NCBI GenBank assembly: GCA_900554345.1
Contig: USHH01000010.1
Coordinates: 1 to 20,122, forward strand
DNA from: an uncultured Bacteroidales bacterium
GTDB taxonomy: Bacteria; Bacteroidota; Bacteroidia; Bacteroidales; Muribaculaceae
Length of the DNA stretch: 20,122 nucleotides
Direction of reading: 5' to 3'
Position 1 is the first letter of the stretch; each line of letters starts with the position of its first letter. The notes beneath the pieces are model-generated. The model ran no database searches. It was not told where the DNA came from and saw nothing but the letters and a program-made list of their open reading frames with translations. The translations under genes and the position numbers were made by a program. Shown here piece after piece: positions 1 to 7,496 of this stretch.

Positions 1-1
1 T

Positions 2-1519
2 CTGGCGATGCAGCACTACCATACTTTCAGCGACCGTCTGAAGGATTTCCCGGTGCGTGTGGAGTTCCTGAGCCGTGCCAAGAAACCGGCGGAAGTAAAG
101 AAAATCCTCGCCGATCTGAAAGAGGGTAAGATCGACATTCTTATCGGCACGCATAAGATCATCGGCAAGCAGGTGCAGTTCAAGGATCTGGGACTGCTGG
201 TCATCGACGAGGAGCAGAAATTCGGCGTCGTGATCGACGAACAGCACCGCTTCGGCGTTGCACAGCGCGCCGCGCTCTCCGCCAAGGGCGAAACGCCGCA
301 CGTGCTCGTCATGTCGGCCACGCCCATTCCAAGGACGTTGCAGTTCTCGCTGATGGGGGCTCGCGACTTGAGCAATCTGAACACTCCTCCGGCCAACCGC
401 CAGCCCATCAACACTACGGTAACGCAGCTCAGCGACGAAATGCTGAAGGAGACCGTGGGTTTCGAGCTGAGCCGTAACGGGCAGGTGTTCTTCGTCACCA
501 ACCGTATCGAGAATCTCTTCGAGATCCAGGGCCGTCTCGAGCGTCTTTTGCCGGGGGTGCGCGTGGTCATCGCCCACGGACAGATGCCTCCGGAACGTAT
601 GGAGCAGGCGATCGTGGACTTCCAGAACATGGATTATGACGTTCTGCTATCCACAACGATCATCGAGAACGGAGTGGATATGCCGAATGTCAACACTATC
701 TTGGTGAACAACGCCCATAAATTCGGGCTTAGCGAGCTGCATCAGTTGCGAGGTCGCGTGGGGCGCTCCTCGCGCAAGGCTTTCTGTTATCTTCTTGTTC
801 CTCCGGGCGCGGCGTTGACGCCCGTGGCGCGCCGGCGCCTCCAGGCCATCGAGAGCTTCAGCGACCTCGGCGCCGGCATCCATATCGCCATGCAGGACCT
901 CGACATACGCGGCGCCGGCAACCTTCTCGGCGCCGAGCAGAGCGGCTTCATCGCCGACCTCGGATACGAGGCATACCAGCGCATCCTGCGCGAGGCCGTC
1001 ACCGAGCTGAAGACGGAGGAATTCGCCGACACCTTCACCGACGTCAACGGCGGCAAGGAGGAGGAATTCACCGCCGACTGCACGGTGGAGAGCGACCTCG
1101 AGCTGCGTCTTCCTCCCGACTACGTGCCGCAGGAGGGTGAGCGCATCAACCTCTACCGCGAGCTCGACAACATGGAGAGCGAGGAGGCCGTGGAGGGATT
1201 CAGGCAGCGTCTCCAGGACCGCTTCGGCGCCATCCCCGCGACAGCCGAGGAGCTGATACATGTCGTGCCCCTGCGGATGGCGGCCCGGCGCCTCGGCATA
1301 GAGCGCGTGGCGCTCAAGGGAGGCAAGATGCGCATCTTCTTCGTGGGCGACGACAACAAGGCCTACTACCAGAGCCAGGCGTTCGGACGCGTGCTCGGAT
1401 ATCTGCAGCGCAATCCGCAGCGCTGCGCCATCCGTGACGTGGGGGGGAAGCGTAGCTTCGTGATCTCCGATGTCGCGACAGTGAAGGAGGGCCTTGACGT
1501 GCTCCGCTCGATGGTGTGA
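2..1519 (+). CDS. mfd: Transcription-repair coupling factor Mfd, C-terminal part (partial, 5' end outside window)
   Basis: Mfd is a DNA translocase that removes stalled RNA polymerase and recruits nucleotide excision repair. The frame is open from base 2, so the first in-frame Met (base 8) is internal and the N-terminal UvrB-like and RNAP-interacting domains are missing. Visible parts are the end of RecA-like lobe 1 (GTHK, VIDEEQKFGV, SATPIPRTL), lobe 2 with TTIIENGVDMPN and the QLRGRVGRS motif VI, the DLDIRGAGNLLG translocation motif, and the C-terminal D7 domain (ESDLELRLP onward). Most of the protein matches Bacteroidetes Mfd closely. Oddity: residues 75-111 from base 8 read like RecG (VIDEQHRFGVAQRA, then PHVLVMSATPIPRTL) directly after Mfd's own motif II, making this stretch about 10 residues longer than expected. 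Arg and Ile codon use also seems to change near base 830. The frame stays intact. Family assignment is certain; the mosaic may be natural or an assembly chimera. Confidence 0.96.
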   Translation: MAMQHYHTFSDRLKDFPVRVEFLSRAKKPAEVKKILADLKEGKIDILIGTHKIIGKQVQFKDLGLLVIDEEQKFGVVIDEQHRFGVAQRAALSAKGETPHVLVMSATPIPRTLQFSLMGARDLSNLNTPPANRQPINTTVTQLSDEMLKETVGFELSRNGQVFFVTNRIENLFEIQGRLERLLPGVRVVIAHGQMPPERMEQAIVDFQNMDYDVLLSTTIIENGVDMPNVNTILVNNAHKFGLSELHQLRGRVGRSSRKAFCYLLVPPGAALTPVARRRLQAIESFSDLGAGIHIAMQDLDIRGAGNLLGAEQSGFIADLGYEAYQRILREAVTELKTEEFADTFTDVNGGKEEEFTADCTVESDLELRLPPDYVPQEGERINLYRELDNMESEEAVEGFRQRLQDRFGAIPATAEELIHVVPLRMAARRLGIERVALKGGKMRIFFVGDDNKAYYQSQAFGRVLGYLQRNPQRCAIRDVGGKRSFVISDVATVKEGLDVLRSMV

Positions 1520-1566
1520 ACGCCTTGACTCCGGCCGGGTTGCAAATAAGGGGATTAGAGCGGCCA

Positions 1567-1587
1567 GACTGCAACTCTTTTGCAGTC
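1567..1587 (+). terminator. Hairpin between mfd and recA, possible weak terminator
   Basis: GACTGCAA and TTGCAGTC form a perfect 8-bp stem around a 5-base loop, 48 bases after the mfd stop. No run of T follows on either strand, so intrinsic termination is uncertain. It may instead be a 3'-end stabiliser or an attenuator in the 182-base gap before recA. Confidence 0.35.
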
Positions 1588-1645
1588 ACGGCGTATTCTT
1601 TAGCATAATTTAAACCGCTAAAGGAGCGTTTTTCAGCGTGAAAGA

Positions 1646-1677
1646 TTAGGCAGAGGCGATAATTATCGTTAACTTTG
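1646..1677 (+). promoter_or_regulatory. recA promoter, Bacteroidetes type
   Basis: The -7 box TAACTTTG lies at 1670-1677 and matches TAnnTTTG exactly. A weak -33 candidate, TTAG, lies 20 bases upstream at 1646-1649. The leader to the recA ATG at 1702 is short and A-rich, with no Shine-Dalgarno sequence, as is usual in this phylum. Confidence 0.7.
1657..1668. promoter_or_regulatory. 12-base perfect palindrome in the recA promoter spacer (candidate operator)
   Basis: CGATAATTATCG is its own reverse complement. It ends one base before the recA -7 box, so a bound repressor would occlude the polymerase. No repressor gene is in the window, and the motif is not a LexA box that I recognise. An operator role is inference from position and symmetry only. 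Confidence 0.4.
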
Positions 1678-1701
1678 CAATATAAATAAAGCAAATAGAC
1701 A

Positions 1702-2925
1702 ATGGCAAAGAAAAAATCAGCGACAAAGACGCCCGTCGGCAGGATCAGCGATGCCGATAAGAAGAAAGAGGCGTTGAAGATAGCGATGCAGCATATCGAC
1801 AAGGATTTCGGCGCGGGCACCATCATGCGCCTCGGAGATGAGGCCGTGCAGGATGTGGAGGTGATCTCCACCGGCTCTATCGGACTCGACTACGCCCTTG
1901 GCGTGGGAGGCCTTCCCCGCGGCCGCGTCACGGAGATCTACGGCCCGGAGTCGTCGGGTAAGACCACCCTTGCCATCCACGTGATAGCCGAGGCCCAGAA
2001 GCAGGGGGGCATCTGCGCGATCATCGACGCGGAGCACGCCTTCGACCGCTTCTATGCCGAGAAGCTCGGCGTCGACGTCAACAACCTCTGGATCTCGCAG
2101 CCCGACAACGGCGAGCAGGCGCTCGACATCGCGGAGCAGCTCATCAACTCCGGCGCCATCGACGTGCTGGTGGTCGACTCCGTGGCCGCGCTGACGCCTA
2201 AGGCGGAGATCGAGGGCGAGATGGGGGAGAAGAGCATGGGTCTGCACGCCCGCCTGATGAGCCAGGCCATGAGAAAGCTCACGGGCACCATAGCCAAGAC
2301 ACGCACCTGCTGCATCTTCATCAACCAGATGCGCGAGAAGATCGGCATGATGTTCGGCAATCCCGAGACCACCACCGGCGGCAACGCCCTGAAGTTCTAT
2401 GCTTCGGTCAGGATCGATATCCGTCCCTCCTCCTATATCAAGGACGGCGACACCGTGATCGGACGCCTCACGAAGGTGAAGGTGGTGAAAAACAAGGTGG
2501 CTCCCCCGTTCATGCGCGCGGAGTTCGACATGATGTTCGGCGAAGGCATATCGAAGGCCGGCGAGATTCTCGACCTGGCAGTGGAGCTGGGCATCGTGAA
2601 GAAGTCAGGAGCGTGGTTCAGCTACAACGGCTCGAAGCTGGGCCAGGGGCGTGACGCGGTTAAGAACGCGATACGCGACAACCAGGAGCTGGCCGAGGAG
2701 CTCAAGGGTCTCATCGTGGAGAAGATGGAGGCCATACGCAAGGAGAAGGGTGGCAAGGGCAACCCCTTCCTGCCGAGCAAGGACAGCAAGCGCAGCGACC
2801 TCGTCGATGACGACACGACGCGCGATGACGACGATGATGACGACGGCGAAGATCCCGGCGAGGGTGGCGAAGGGCGCGGCGACGACCTCTTCGGCGATGA
2901 CTTCGACGTCGAGATCGACGAATGA
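1702..2925 (+). CDS. recA: Recombinase RecA
   Basis: RecA forms ATP-dependent filaments on single-stranded DNA for homologous recombination and SOS-type signalling. The core is complete: Walker A GPESSGKT at residues 81-88, Walker B LVVDS at 156-160, and the L2 DNA-binding loop within 207-232 (FINQMREKIG, then TTTGGNALKF). At 407 aa it is longer than E. coli RecA (353 aa); the surplus is mostly a hyper-acidic tail of about 40 residues containing a run of seven Asp. Acidic RecA tails are known to restrain DNA binding and protein displacement, and this one is unusually long. The start is fixed by the promoter at 1646-1677 and the typical MAKKKSA beginning. The gene appears monocistronic: it has its own promoter, and a terminator follows the stop within 15 bases. 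Confidence 0.98.
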   Translation: MAKKKSATKTPVGRISDADKKKEALKIAMQHIDKDFGAGTIMRLGDEAVQDVEVISTGSIGLDYALGVGGLPRGRVTEIYGPESSGKTTLAIHVIAEAQKQGGICAIIDAEHAFDRFYAEKLGVDVNNLWISQPDNGEQALDIAEQLINSGAIDVLVVDSVAALTPKAEIEGEMGEKSMGLHARLMSQAMRKLTGTIAKTRTCCIFINQMREKIGMMFGNPETTTGGNALKFYASVRIDIRPSSYIKDGDTVIGRLTKVKVVKNKVAPPFMRAEFDMMFGEGISKAGEILDLAVELGIVKKSGAWFSYNGSKLGQGRDAVKNAIRDNQELAEELKGLIVEKMEAIRKEKGGKGNPFLPSKDSKRSDLVDDDTTRDDDDDDDGEDPGEGGEGRGDDLFGDDFDVEIDE

Positions 2926-2935
2926 TAAAGACGGC

Positions 2936-2976
2936 AAAATATCGGGGGAAGCCATTTTGGCTTCCCCCGATATTTT
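2936..2976. terminator. Bidirectional intrinsic terminator between recA and der
   Basis: Perfect 18-base arms (2936-2953 and 2959-2976) enclose the 5-base loop ATTTT. The GC-rich core is CGGGGGAAGCC, and the outer arm bases give A/T tracts on both sides, so it can terminate recA (+) and der (-), whose stops face each other here. Confidence 0.92.
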
Positions 2977-2982
2977 GCTGGT

Positions 2983-4299
2983 TTATTTGTCGCGCATGAA
3001 GATGGCTATGGGAGTGCCGTGGAAATCCCATTTCTCACGGATCTTGTTCTCCAGGAATCGCCGGTAGGGCTCCTTGACCCACTGCGGCAGGTTGCAGAAG
3101 AAGACGAATGTGGGAATCACGGCGTCTTTGAGCATCGTGACGTATTTGATCTTCACGAACTTGCCTTTGTTGCTCGGCGGCGGCGTGAGCGCGATCTGCT
3201 CCAGCATGTAGGTGTTGAGCTGCGAGGTGGGGATGGTGCGGCGTCGGTTGTTGTAGACGTCGACTGCCGTCTCGAGCACCTTGAATATCCTCTGCTTGGT
3301 GAGCGCGGATGTGAAGAGCACCGGGAAATCGGTGAAGGGCGCGAACTTCCGGCGGATGGCGTCCTCGAAATGCTTCTGGGCCGTGACGCTCTTGTCTTCA
3401 ACGAGGTCCCATTTGTTGACACACACCACGAGCCCCTTGCGGTTGCGCTGTATGAGGGAGAAGATGTTGGCGTCCTGGGCCTCGATGCCTCTCGTGGCGT
3501 CGATCATGAGGATGCAGACATCGCTGGCCTCGATTGCGCGGATCGAGCGAATCACGCTGTAGTATTCGATATCCTCGTTGACCTTCTGCTTCTTGCGTAT
3601 GCCGGCGGTGTCGACGAGATAGAAGTCGAAGCCGAACTTGTTGTAGCGGTGGTAGATGGAGTCGCGGGTAGTGCCGGCGATGTCGGTGACGATATGGCGC
3701 TCCTCGCCGATGAAGGCGTTGATGAGCGACGACTTTCCGGCATTGGGACGCCCCACGATGGCGAATTTCGCCACATTCTCCTCGGTCTCCTCCTCCCTGT
3801 CGGGCTCTGGCATATCCTTCACCACTTCGTCGAGGAGCTCGCCGGTGCCGCTGCCGTTGACCGACGATACGCCGAAGGGATCGCCGAGGCCGAGGGAGTA
3901 GAACTCGGGGATGTTGAAGCGGGCGTCGCCCTTGTCATCCTTGTTGGCCACGAGGATCACGGGCTTGCGGGAGCGGCGCAGGATCTGTGCCACCTTGTCG
4001 TCGAGGTCGGTGACGCCGGTGGAGGCGTCGACCACGAAGAGGATGACGTCGGCCTCCTCGATGGCGATATTCACCTGCTTGTTGATTTCCTCCTCAAAGA
4101 CATCGTCGCTGTTGACGACCCAGCCGCCGGTGTCGACGATGGAGAATTCCTGGCCGTTCCAGTCCACGAGGCCATACTGGCGGTCGCGGGTGGTGCCCGC
4201 GGTGTCGTCGACGATGGCGCGGCGCGTCTGGGTGAGGCGGTTGAAGAGGGTGGACTTGCCCACATTGGGGCGTCCGACGATAGCTACTAATCTGCCCAT
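2983..4299 (-). CDS. der: Ribosome assembly GTPase Der (EngA)
   Basis: Der is an essential tandem-domain GTPase acting in late maturation of the 50S subunit. The 438-aa protein has the full architecture. G domain 1 has GRPNVGKST at 9-17, DTGG at 56-59 and NKDD at 119-122. An acidic linker (PEPDREEETEE) follows. G domain 2 has GRPNAGKSS at 183-191, DTAG at 230-233 and NKWD at 295-298. A C-terminal KH-like domain spans about 350-438. Length and motifs are normal for the family. It lies 29 bases downstream of era on the same strand with no hairpin between, so the two are probably co-transcribed; both serve ribosome assembly. The bidirectional terminator lies just after its stop. Confidence 0.97.
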   Translation of the reverse strand: MGRLVAIVGRPNVGKSTLFNRLTQTRRAIVDDTAGTTRDRQYGLVDWNGQEFSIVDTGGWVVNSDDVFEEEINKQVNIAIEEADVILFVVDASTGVTDLDDKVAQILRRSRKPVILVANKDDKGDARFNIPEFYSLGLGDPFGVSSVNGSGTGELLDEVVKDMPEPDREEETEENVAKFAIVGRPNAGKSSLINAFIGEERHIVTDIAGTTRDSIYHRYNKFGFDFYLVDTAGIRKKQKVNEDIEYYSVIRSIRAIEASDVCILMIDATRGIEAQDANIFSLIQRNRKGLVVCVNKWDLVEDKSVTAQKHFEDAIRRKFAPFTDFPVLFTSALTKQRIFKVLETAVDVYNNRRRTIPTSQLNTYMLEQIALTPPPSNKGKFVKIKYVTMLKDAVIPTFVFFCNLPQWVKEPYRRFLENKIREKWDFHGTPIAIFMRDK

Positions 4300-4328
4300 A
4301 TCGGGATGTCTTGTTAAGATTGGGTTAT

Positions 4329-5249
4329 TTATTCGATATAGCCGAAGGCGCGGAGCTTGTTCTCGCGGTTGCGCCAGTCTTTCTCGACCTTTACGAAGAG
4401 CTCGAGGAAAATCTTCTTCTGGAAGAATGTCTCGAGGTCATGGCGGGCCTCGATGCCGATCTTCTTGATTTTCTCACCCCCCTTGCCGATGATGATGCCT
4501 TTCTGGGAGTCGCGCTCCACATAGATGACTGCCATGATGTGGATCGCGCCCTCCTTCTCGTCAAACTTCTCGACGATGACCTCCGTGCTGTAGGGAATCT
4601 CCTTGTCGTAGTTGAGCAGGAGCTTCTCGCGTATGATCTCGGTGACGAAGAAGCGTGCGGGCTTGTCGGTGAGGGCGTCTTTCCCGAAGAAGGGGGGCGA
4701 GGGGGGAAGGAGCTCCACGATGCGGGCCTTGAGGTTGTCGACGTTGAAGTGTTCCCTGGCGCTGATGGGGAAAATCTCGGCGTTGGGGAGGCGTGTGCGC
4801 CACTGCTCGATGATCTTCTCGAGCTCGTCGTTGCCCTTGAGGAGGTCTACTTTGTTGATGACGAGCAGCACCGGCACCTTCTCGGCGGCCACCCGGTCGA
4901 GATATTCCTTGTTTTTCTCGGGATCCTCCACCACATCGGTGACGTAGAGGAGGATGTCGGCATCGGTGAGGGCGCCTTCGGAGAACTCGAGCATGGCGTC
5001 CTGTAGCTTGTATTTGGGCTTGAGCACACCTGGAGTGTCGCTGTAGACGATCTGGTATTCCGGGGTGTTGACGATGCCCATGATGCGGTGGCGGGTGGTC
5101 TGGGCCTTCTGGGTGATGATCGAGATGCGCTCGCCCACGAGGTCGTTCATCAGAGTGGACTTGCCTACATTGGGGTTGCCGACGATGTTGACGAAACCAG
5201 CCTTGTGCGGAGCGGCCGTCTGCGGAGTGGTATCTTTGTTTTCTTCCAT
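4329..5249 (-). CDS. era: GTPase Era
   Basis: Era binds the 3' end of 16S rRNA and assists 30S assembly. The 306-aa protein has a GTPase domain with GNPNVGKST from residue 24, the switch region QKAQTTRHRIMGI, DTPG at 71-74 and NKVD at 132-135. A KH RNA-binding domain follows, with its GKGG loop at about 255-258. It is followed closely by der. The upstream fabH terminator suggests that era has its own promoter or receives read-through; I see no clean TAnnTTTG box in the 190 bases before it. All key residues are present. Confidence 0.97.
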   Translation of the reverse strand: MEENKDTTPQTAAPHKAGFVNIVGNPNVGKSTLMNDLVGERISIITQKAQTTRHRIMGIVNTPEYQIVYSDTPGVLKPKYKLQDAMLEFSEGALTDADILLYVTDVVEDPEKNKEYLDRVAAEKVPVLLVINKVDLLKGNDELEKIIEQWRTRLPNAEIFPISAREHFNVDNLKARIVELLPPSPPFFGKDALTDKPARFFVTEIIREKLLLNYDKEIPYSTEVIVEKFDEKEGAIHIMAVIYVERDSQKGIIIGKGGEKIKKIGIEARHDLETFFQKKIFLELFVKVEKDWRNRENKLRAFGYIE

Positions 5250-5329
5250 GATTGCAGATAAAAAACGGGTTATATTGACTCACAGGGCTCCGAGGCGGCA
5301 TGAGGCTTTACGGGCTGCCCTGTATAGAT

Positions 5330-5347
5330 AAAACGCCGCAGTCGGCG
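5330..5347 (-). terminator. Second small hairpin in the fabH-era gap, possible backup terminator
   Basis: CGCCG (5334-5338) and CGGCG (5343-5347) form a 5-bp stem with a 4-base loop. Read on the minus strand it is followed by TTTT. It lies downstream of the stronger fabH terminator. The stem is short, so confidence is low. Apart from these two hairpins I see no gene in 5250-5439. Confidence 0.35.
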
Positions 5348-5376
5348 GTGGGTTTATCGCGAGGGGAGGGAAGGGT

Positions 5377-5415
5377 AAAAAAAGGGGCCGACGGAAGTGG
5401 ATATTCCATTGGCCC
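5377..5415 (-). terminator. Intrinsic terminator after fabH
   Basis: On the minus strand GGGCC, a 3-base internal loop and GGAA pair with TTCC, a 3-base internal loop and GGCCC, followed by CTTTTTTT. The hairpin begins about 24 bases after the fabH stop, as expected of a Rho-independent terminator. It would separate the DUF177-rpmF-fabH transcript from era-der. Confidence 0.75.
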
Positions 5416-5439
5416 TTGCGAAGGGGAAAGCCCTGAGCG

Positions 5440-6432
5440 TCACTCCGGGTCGAAAGCCCAGATGAGATACATCGCGCCCCAGGTGAATCCGGCGCCGAAA
5501 GCCGTCATCATGATTTTGTCGCCCTTGTGGAGACGCCCCTTGAACTCGTCGAGACAGAGGGGAATCGAGGCGGCGGAGGTGTTGCCGTAGTGCTGGATAT
5601 TGACGAGCACCTTCTCCTCGGGAATCCTGATCCGGCTGCTTACGGCCTCGATGATGCGGAGGTTTGCCTGATGGGGCACGAGCCAGTCGACGTCGTCGAC
5701 CGAGAGGTTGTTTCGCTTCATCACGGAGAGGGTGGATGAGAGCATGTCGCGCACGGCATGCTTGTAGACCACCCTTCCTTCCTGATATACGTAGTGTTCG
5801 CGGTCTTTCACCGTCTGGAGGGAGGCGGGCTTCACGGAGCCGCCGGCCTTCATCACGAGGTGGGGCAGACCTACTCCGTCGACGTGGAATTCGCCGTCGA
5901 TGATGCCTATGGGCTCATCGGTAGGCTCCACGAGCACAGCGGCTGCGGCGTCGCCGAAGAGGGGGCATGTGGCGCGGTCCTCGTAGTCGGTCATGCTGCT
6001 CATCTTCTCGGCGGCCACCACGATGATCTTCCTGTAGAGGCCGGAAGAGATGTAGGCCCTTGCGGCCTGGAGCGTGACGAGGAATCCGGCGCATGCGGCC
6101 TGGATGTCGTAGGCGTAAGCGTTGACGAGCCCGGAGTCGTGGGCGATGACGGACGCGGTGGAGGGGAACCTGTAGTCGGGGTTGGAAGTGGCGCAGATCA
6201 GCAGCTCCACCTCTTCCGGGTTGGTGCCGGTAGAAGCCAGAAGCCTGTCGACGGCCTTTGTGCCCATATATCCCGAGCCCTTGCCCTCCTCACGGAGGAT
6301 CCTGCGTTGCTTGATGCCCACGCGGGTGGTGATCCACTCGTCGTTGGTGTCAACCATTTTTGAGAGCATCTCATTGTCGAGGATGTCGTCGGGAACGTAT
6401 GAGGCGATGCCGCTTATCTTGGCGTTAAGCAT
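5440..6432 (-). CDS. fabH: 3-oxoacyl-ACP synthase III (KAS III)
   Basis: FabH condenses an acyl-CoA primer with malonyl-ACP to start type II fatty acid synthesis in the cytosol. The 330-aa protein has the full catalytic triad: Cys114 in QAACAGF, His254 in VPHQAN and Asn284 in YGNTSAAS. It also has the early WITTRVGIKQRR segment typical of KAS III. Length is normal. It is the third protein gene of the tRNA-DUF177-rpmF-fabH run, 66 bases after rpmF; plsX, found between rpmF and fabH in many bacteria, is absent here, as I recall for Bacteroidetes. A terminator follows. Primer preference (branched or straight) cannot be read from the sequence. Confidence 0.97.
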   Translation of the reverse strand: MLNAKISGIASYVPDDILDNEMLSKMVDTNDEWITTRVGIKQRRILREEGKGSGYMGTKAVDRLLASTGTNPEEVELLICATSNPDYRFPSTASVIAHDSGLVNAYAYDIQAACAGFLVTLQAARAYISSGLYRKIIVVAAEKMSSMTDYEDRATCPLFGDAAAAVLVEPTDEPIGIIDGEFHVDGVGLPHLVMKAGGSVKPASLQTVKDREHYVYQEGRVVYKHAVRDMLSSTLSVMKRNNLSVDDVDWLVPHQANLRIIEAVSSRIRIPEEKVLVNIQHYGNTSAASIPLCLDEFKGRLHKGDKIMMTAFGAGFTWGAMYLIWAFDPE

Positions 6433-6498
6433 GATAGAAACTAAAGATTAAAGTTGCAGAAATGCGCCGCAGTGGGAATGAAGCGAGAGGCTCGGGCG

Positions 6499-6681
6499 TC
6501 AGATGGCGGCCTTCTCGATGACGAGCTTGCCACGGTAGTAGCCGCATTCGCCACAAACGGTGTGATAGACGTGCCATGCGCCGCAGTTGGGGCAGATGGC
6601 GAGTGTGGGGATAAGAGCCTTGTCGTGGGTGCGACGTTTGGCGGTGCGGGTATGCGATTGTCTGCGTTTAGGATGTGCCAT
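6499..6681 (-). CDS. rpmF: Large-subunit ribosomal protein bL32
   Basis: This 60-aa basic protein starts MAHPKRRQSHTRTAKRRTHD, the conserved bL32 N-terminus. It has a zinc ribbon with Cys30, Cys33, Cys43 and Cys46 (CPNC and CGEC), so it is the zinc-binding (C+) form. It lies between DUF177 and fabH, the usual arrangement. No C-minus paralogue is visible in the window. Confidence 0.97.
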   Translation of the reverse strand: MAHPKRRQSHTRTAKRRTHDKALIPTLAICPNCGAWHVYHTVCGECGYYRGKLVIEKAAI

Positions 6682-6736
6682 TGTTCTGTTTTATCTTTAT
6701 AGTTGTTTTATTGAGTCGGTATCGGGAGGAGCGGGT

Positions 6737-7258
6737 CTATTCGTCGGAGTCGGCCTCGATTTCGGAATCCACCTCGTCGAGGGCCTCGTCGATGTCGTCG
6801 CCGGCGGCGGAGTGGTGTTTGTGGAGGGCGGCGGCCATAGCGCGGTTGCACTTGCCCATCGGATGGACGTGTCGCAGGGGGATTGTCAGCACGATGGTGT
6901 CATAGAGCATGTATGCCACATTGAGATATGAGTCGCTTTCCGGAATCACAAGCAGGTCGTCGGAGACATCGTCGTAACGGTCGCCGTATTTCACGGTGAT
7001 GTGGTAGGTGGTGTCAACCTCGTGCGGCATGGGGTCGAGACAGCGGTCGCAGGGGATGGTGAGCATGCCCTTGCAGGTGAAGGTGCAGTCGTAGGCGTCG
7101 TTTTTCTTCACCAGGTCGAGATGCACCTTGACGTCGGCCGACAGCACATCGGGGTTCTCCATATTCTTGAAGAACTCCGAATCGACCACGAAATCCTGTT
7201 CGTGGCGCCCGTCGGGCAGAGAGGCCAGCTGGACCTTGTATTGTGTGAATTTTCCCAC
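6737..7258 (-). CDS. DUF177 family protein (YceD-like)
   Basis: The 173-aa protein belongs to the DUF177/YceD family almost always encoded just before rpmF; YceD is linked to 23S rRNA accumulation in E. coli and plants. The CDRCL motif at about 70-74 and the following LDPMPHEVDTTYHI strand are typical. The last 20 or so residues are strongly acidic (DDIDEALDEVDSEIEADSDE). The gene starts 28 bases after the 3' end of a tRNA-Arg gene on the same strand, with no separate promoter visible, so it probably shares the tRNA promoter. The precise molecular function is not settled. Confidence 0.9.
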   Translation of the reverse strand: MGKFTQYKVQLASLPDGRHEQDFVVDSEFFKNMENPDVLSADVKVHLDLVKKNDAYDCTFTCKGMLTIPCDRCLDPMPHEVDTTYHITVKYGDRYDDVSDDLLVIPESDSYLNVAYMLYDTIVLTIPLRHVHPMGKCNRAMAAALHKHHSAAGDDIDEALDEVDSEIEADSDE

Positions 7259-7286
7259 TTCCGAGAGAATAATTTAAATCAACAGG

Positions 7287-7358
7287 TACCTCCGAGGAGA
7301 ATCGAACTCCTATCTAAAGTTTAGGAAACTTCTATTCTATCCGTTGAACTACAGAGGC
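7287..7358 (-). tRNA. tRNA-Arg, anticodon CCT
   Basis: The minus strand folds as a full cloverleaf. The acceptor stem pairs GCCTCTG with CGGAGGT, including G-T and T-G pairs. The D stem is GTTC/GAAT, the anticodon stem GAAGT/ACTTT with loop TTCCTAA, the variable loop AGAT, and the T stem AGGAG/CTCCT with loop TTCGATT. The anticodon is CCT, reading AGG as Arg. The discriminator is A; the next bases are CCT, so the terminal CCA is not fully encoded and must be added after transcription. Confidence 0.93.
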
Positions 7359-7363
7359 GCGCA

Positions 7364-7378
7364 CGCCCTGAATGGGCG
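7364..7378 (-). other. Leader hairpin before tRNA-Arg
   Basis: CGCCC and GGGCG form a 5-bp stem with a 5-base loop, between the predicted transcription start and the tRNA 5' end. It may fold in the precursor and influence RNase P processing. This is inference from position. Confidence 0.35.
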
Positions 7379-7389
7379 ATTTGTGGGTG

Positions 7390-7421
7390 CAAATTTACAG
7401 CTTTATTCCAATTTATGCAAA
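7390..7421 (-). promoter_or_regulatory. Promoter of the tRNA-Arg / DUF177-rpmF-fabH unit
   Basis: On the minus strand a -33 TTTG (7418-7421) is followed after exactly 20 bases by a -7 box TAAATTTG (7390-7397). This is a perfect Bacteroidetes promoter. It is the only convincing promoter upstream of the tRNA and the three protein genes after it. Confidence 0.85.
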
Positions 7422-7441
7422 TTTGGGTGGCTCAACTCATG

Positions 7442-7474
7442 AAAAATAGCCTAAAAGAATCCATTTTAAGGCTA
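7442..7474 (-). terminator. Terminator after the glucosaminidase gene
   Basis: Minus-strand TAGCCT pairs with AGGCTA, extended by A-T pairs with a one-base bulge, and TTTTT follows. It starts about 22 bases after the stop codon at 7497-7499. It isolates the upstream gene from the tRNA promoter next to it. Confidence 0.8.
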
Positions 7475-7496
7475 AAAAAGGTTAAAATACCCCTTT

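Noticed and set aside
3019..4290. Long open frame antisense to der
   Set aside because: It lies fully inside der on the other strand, has a Val/Asp/Glu-rich composition typical of GC-rich mirror frames, and has no domain resemblance or promoter.
7287..7358. tRNA-Arg as an integration site for a mobile element
   Set aside because: No duplicated tRNA 3' end, integrase or foreign segment is seen beside it; both flanks look like core genes.
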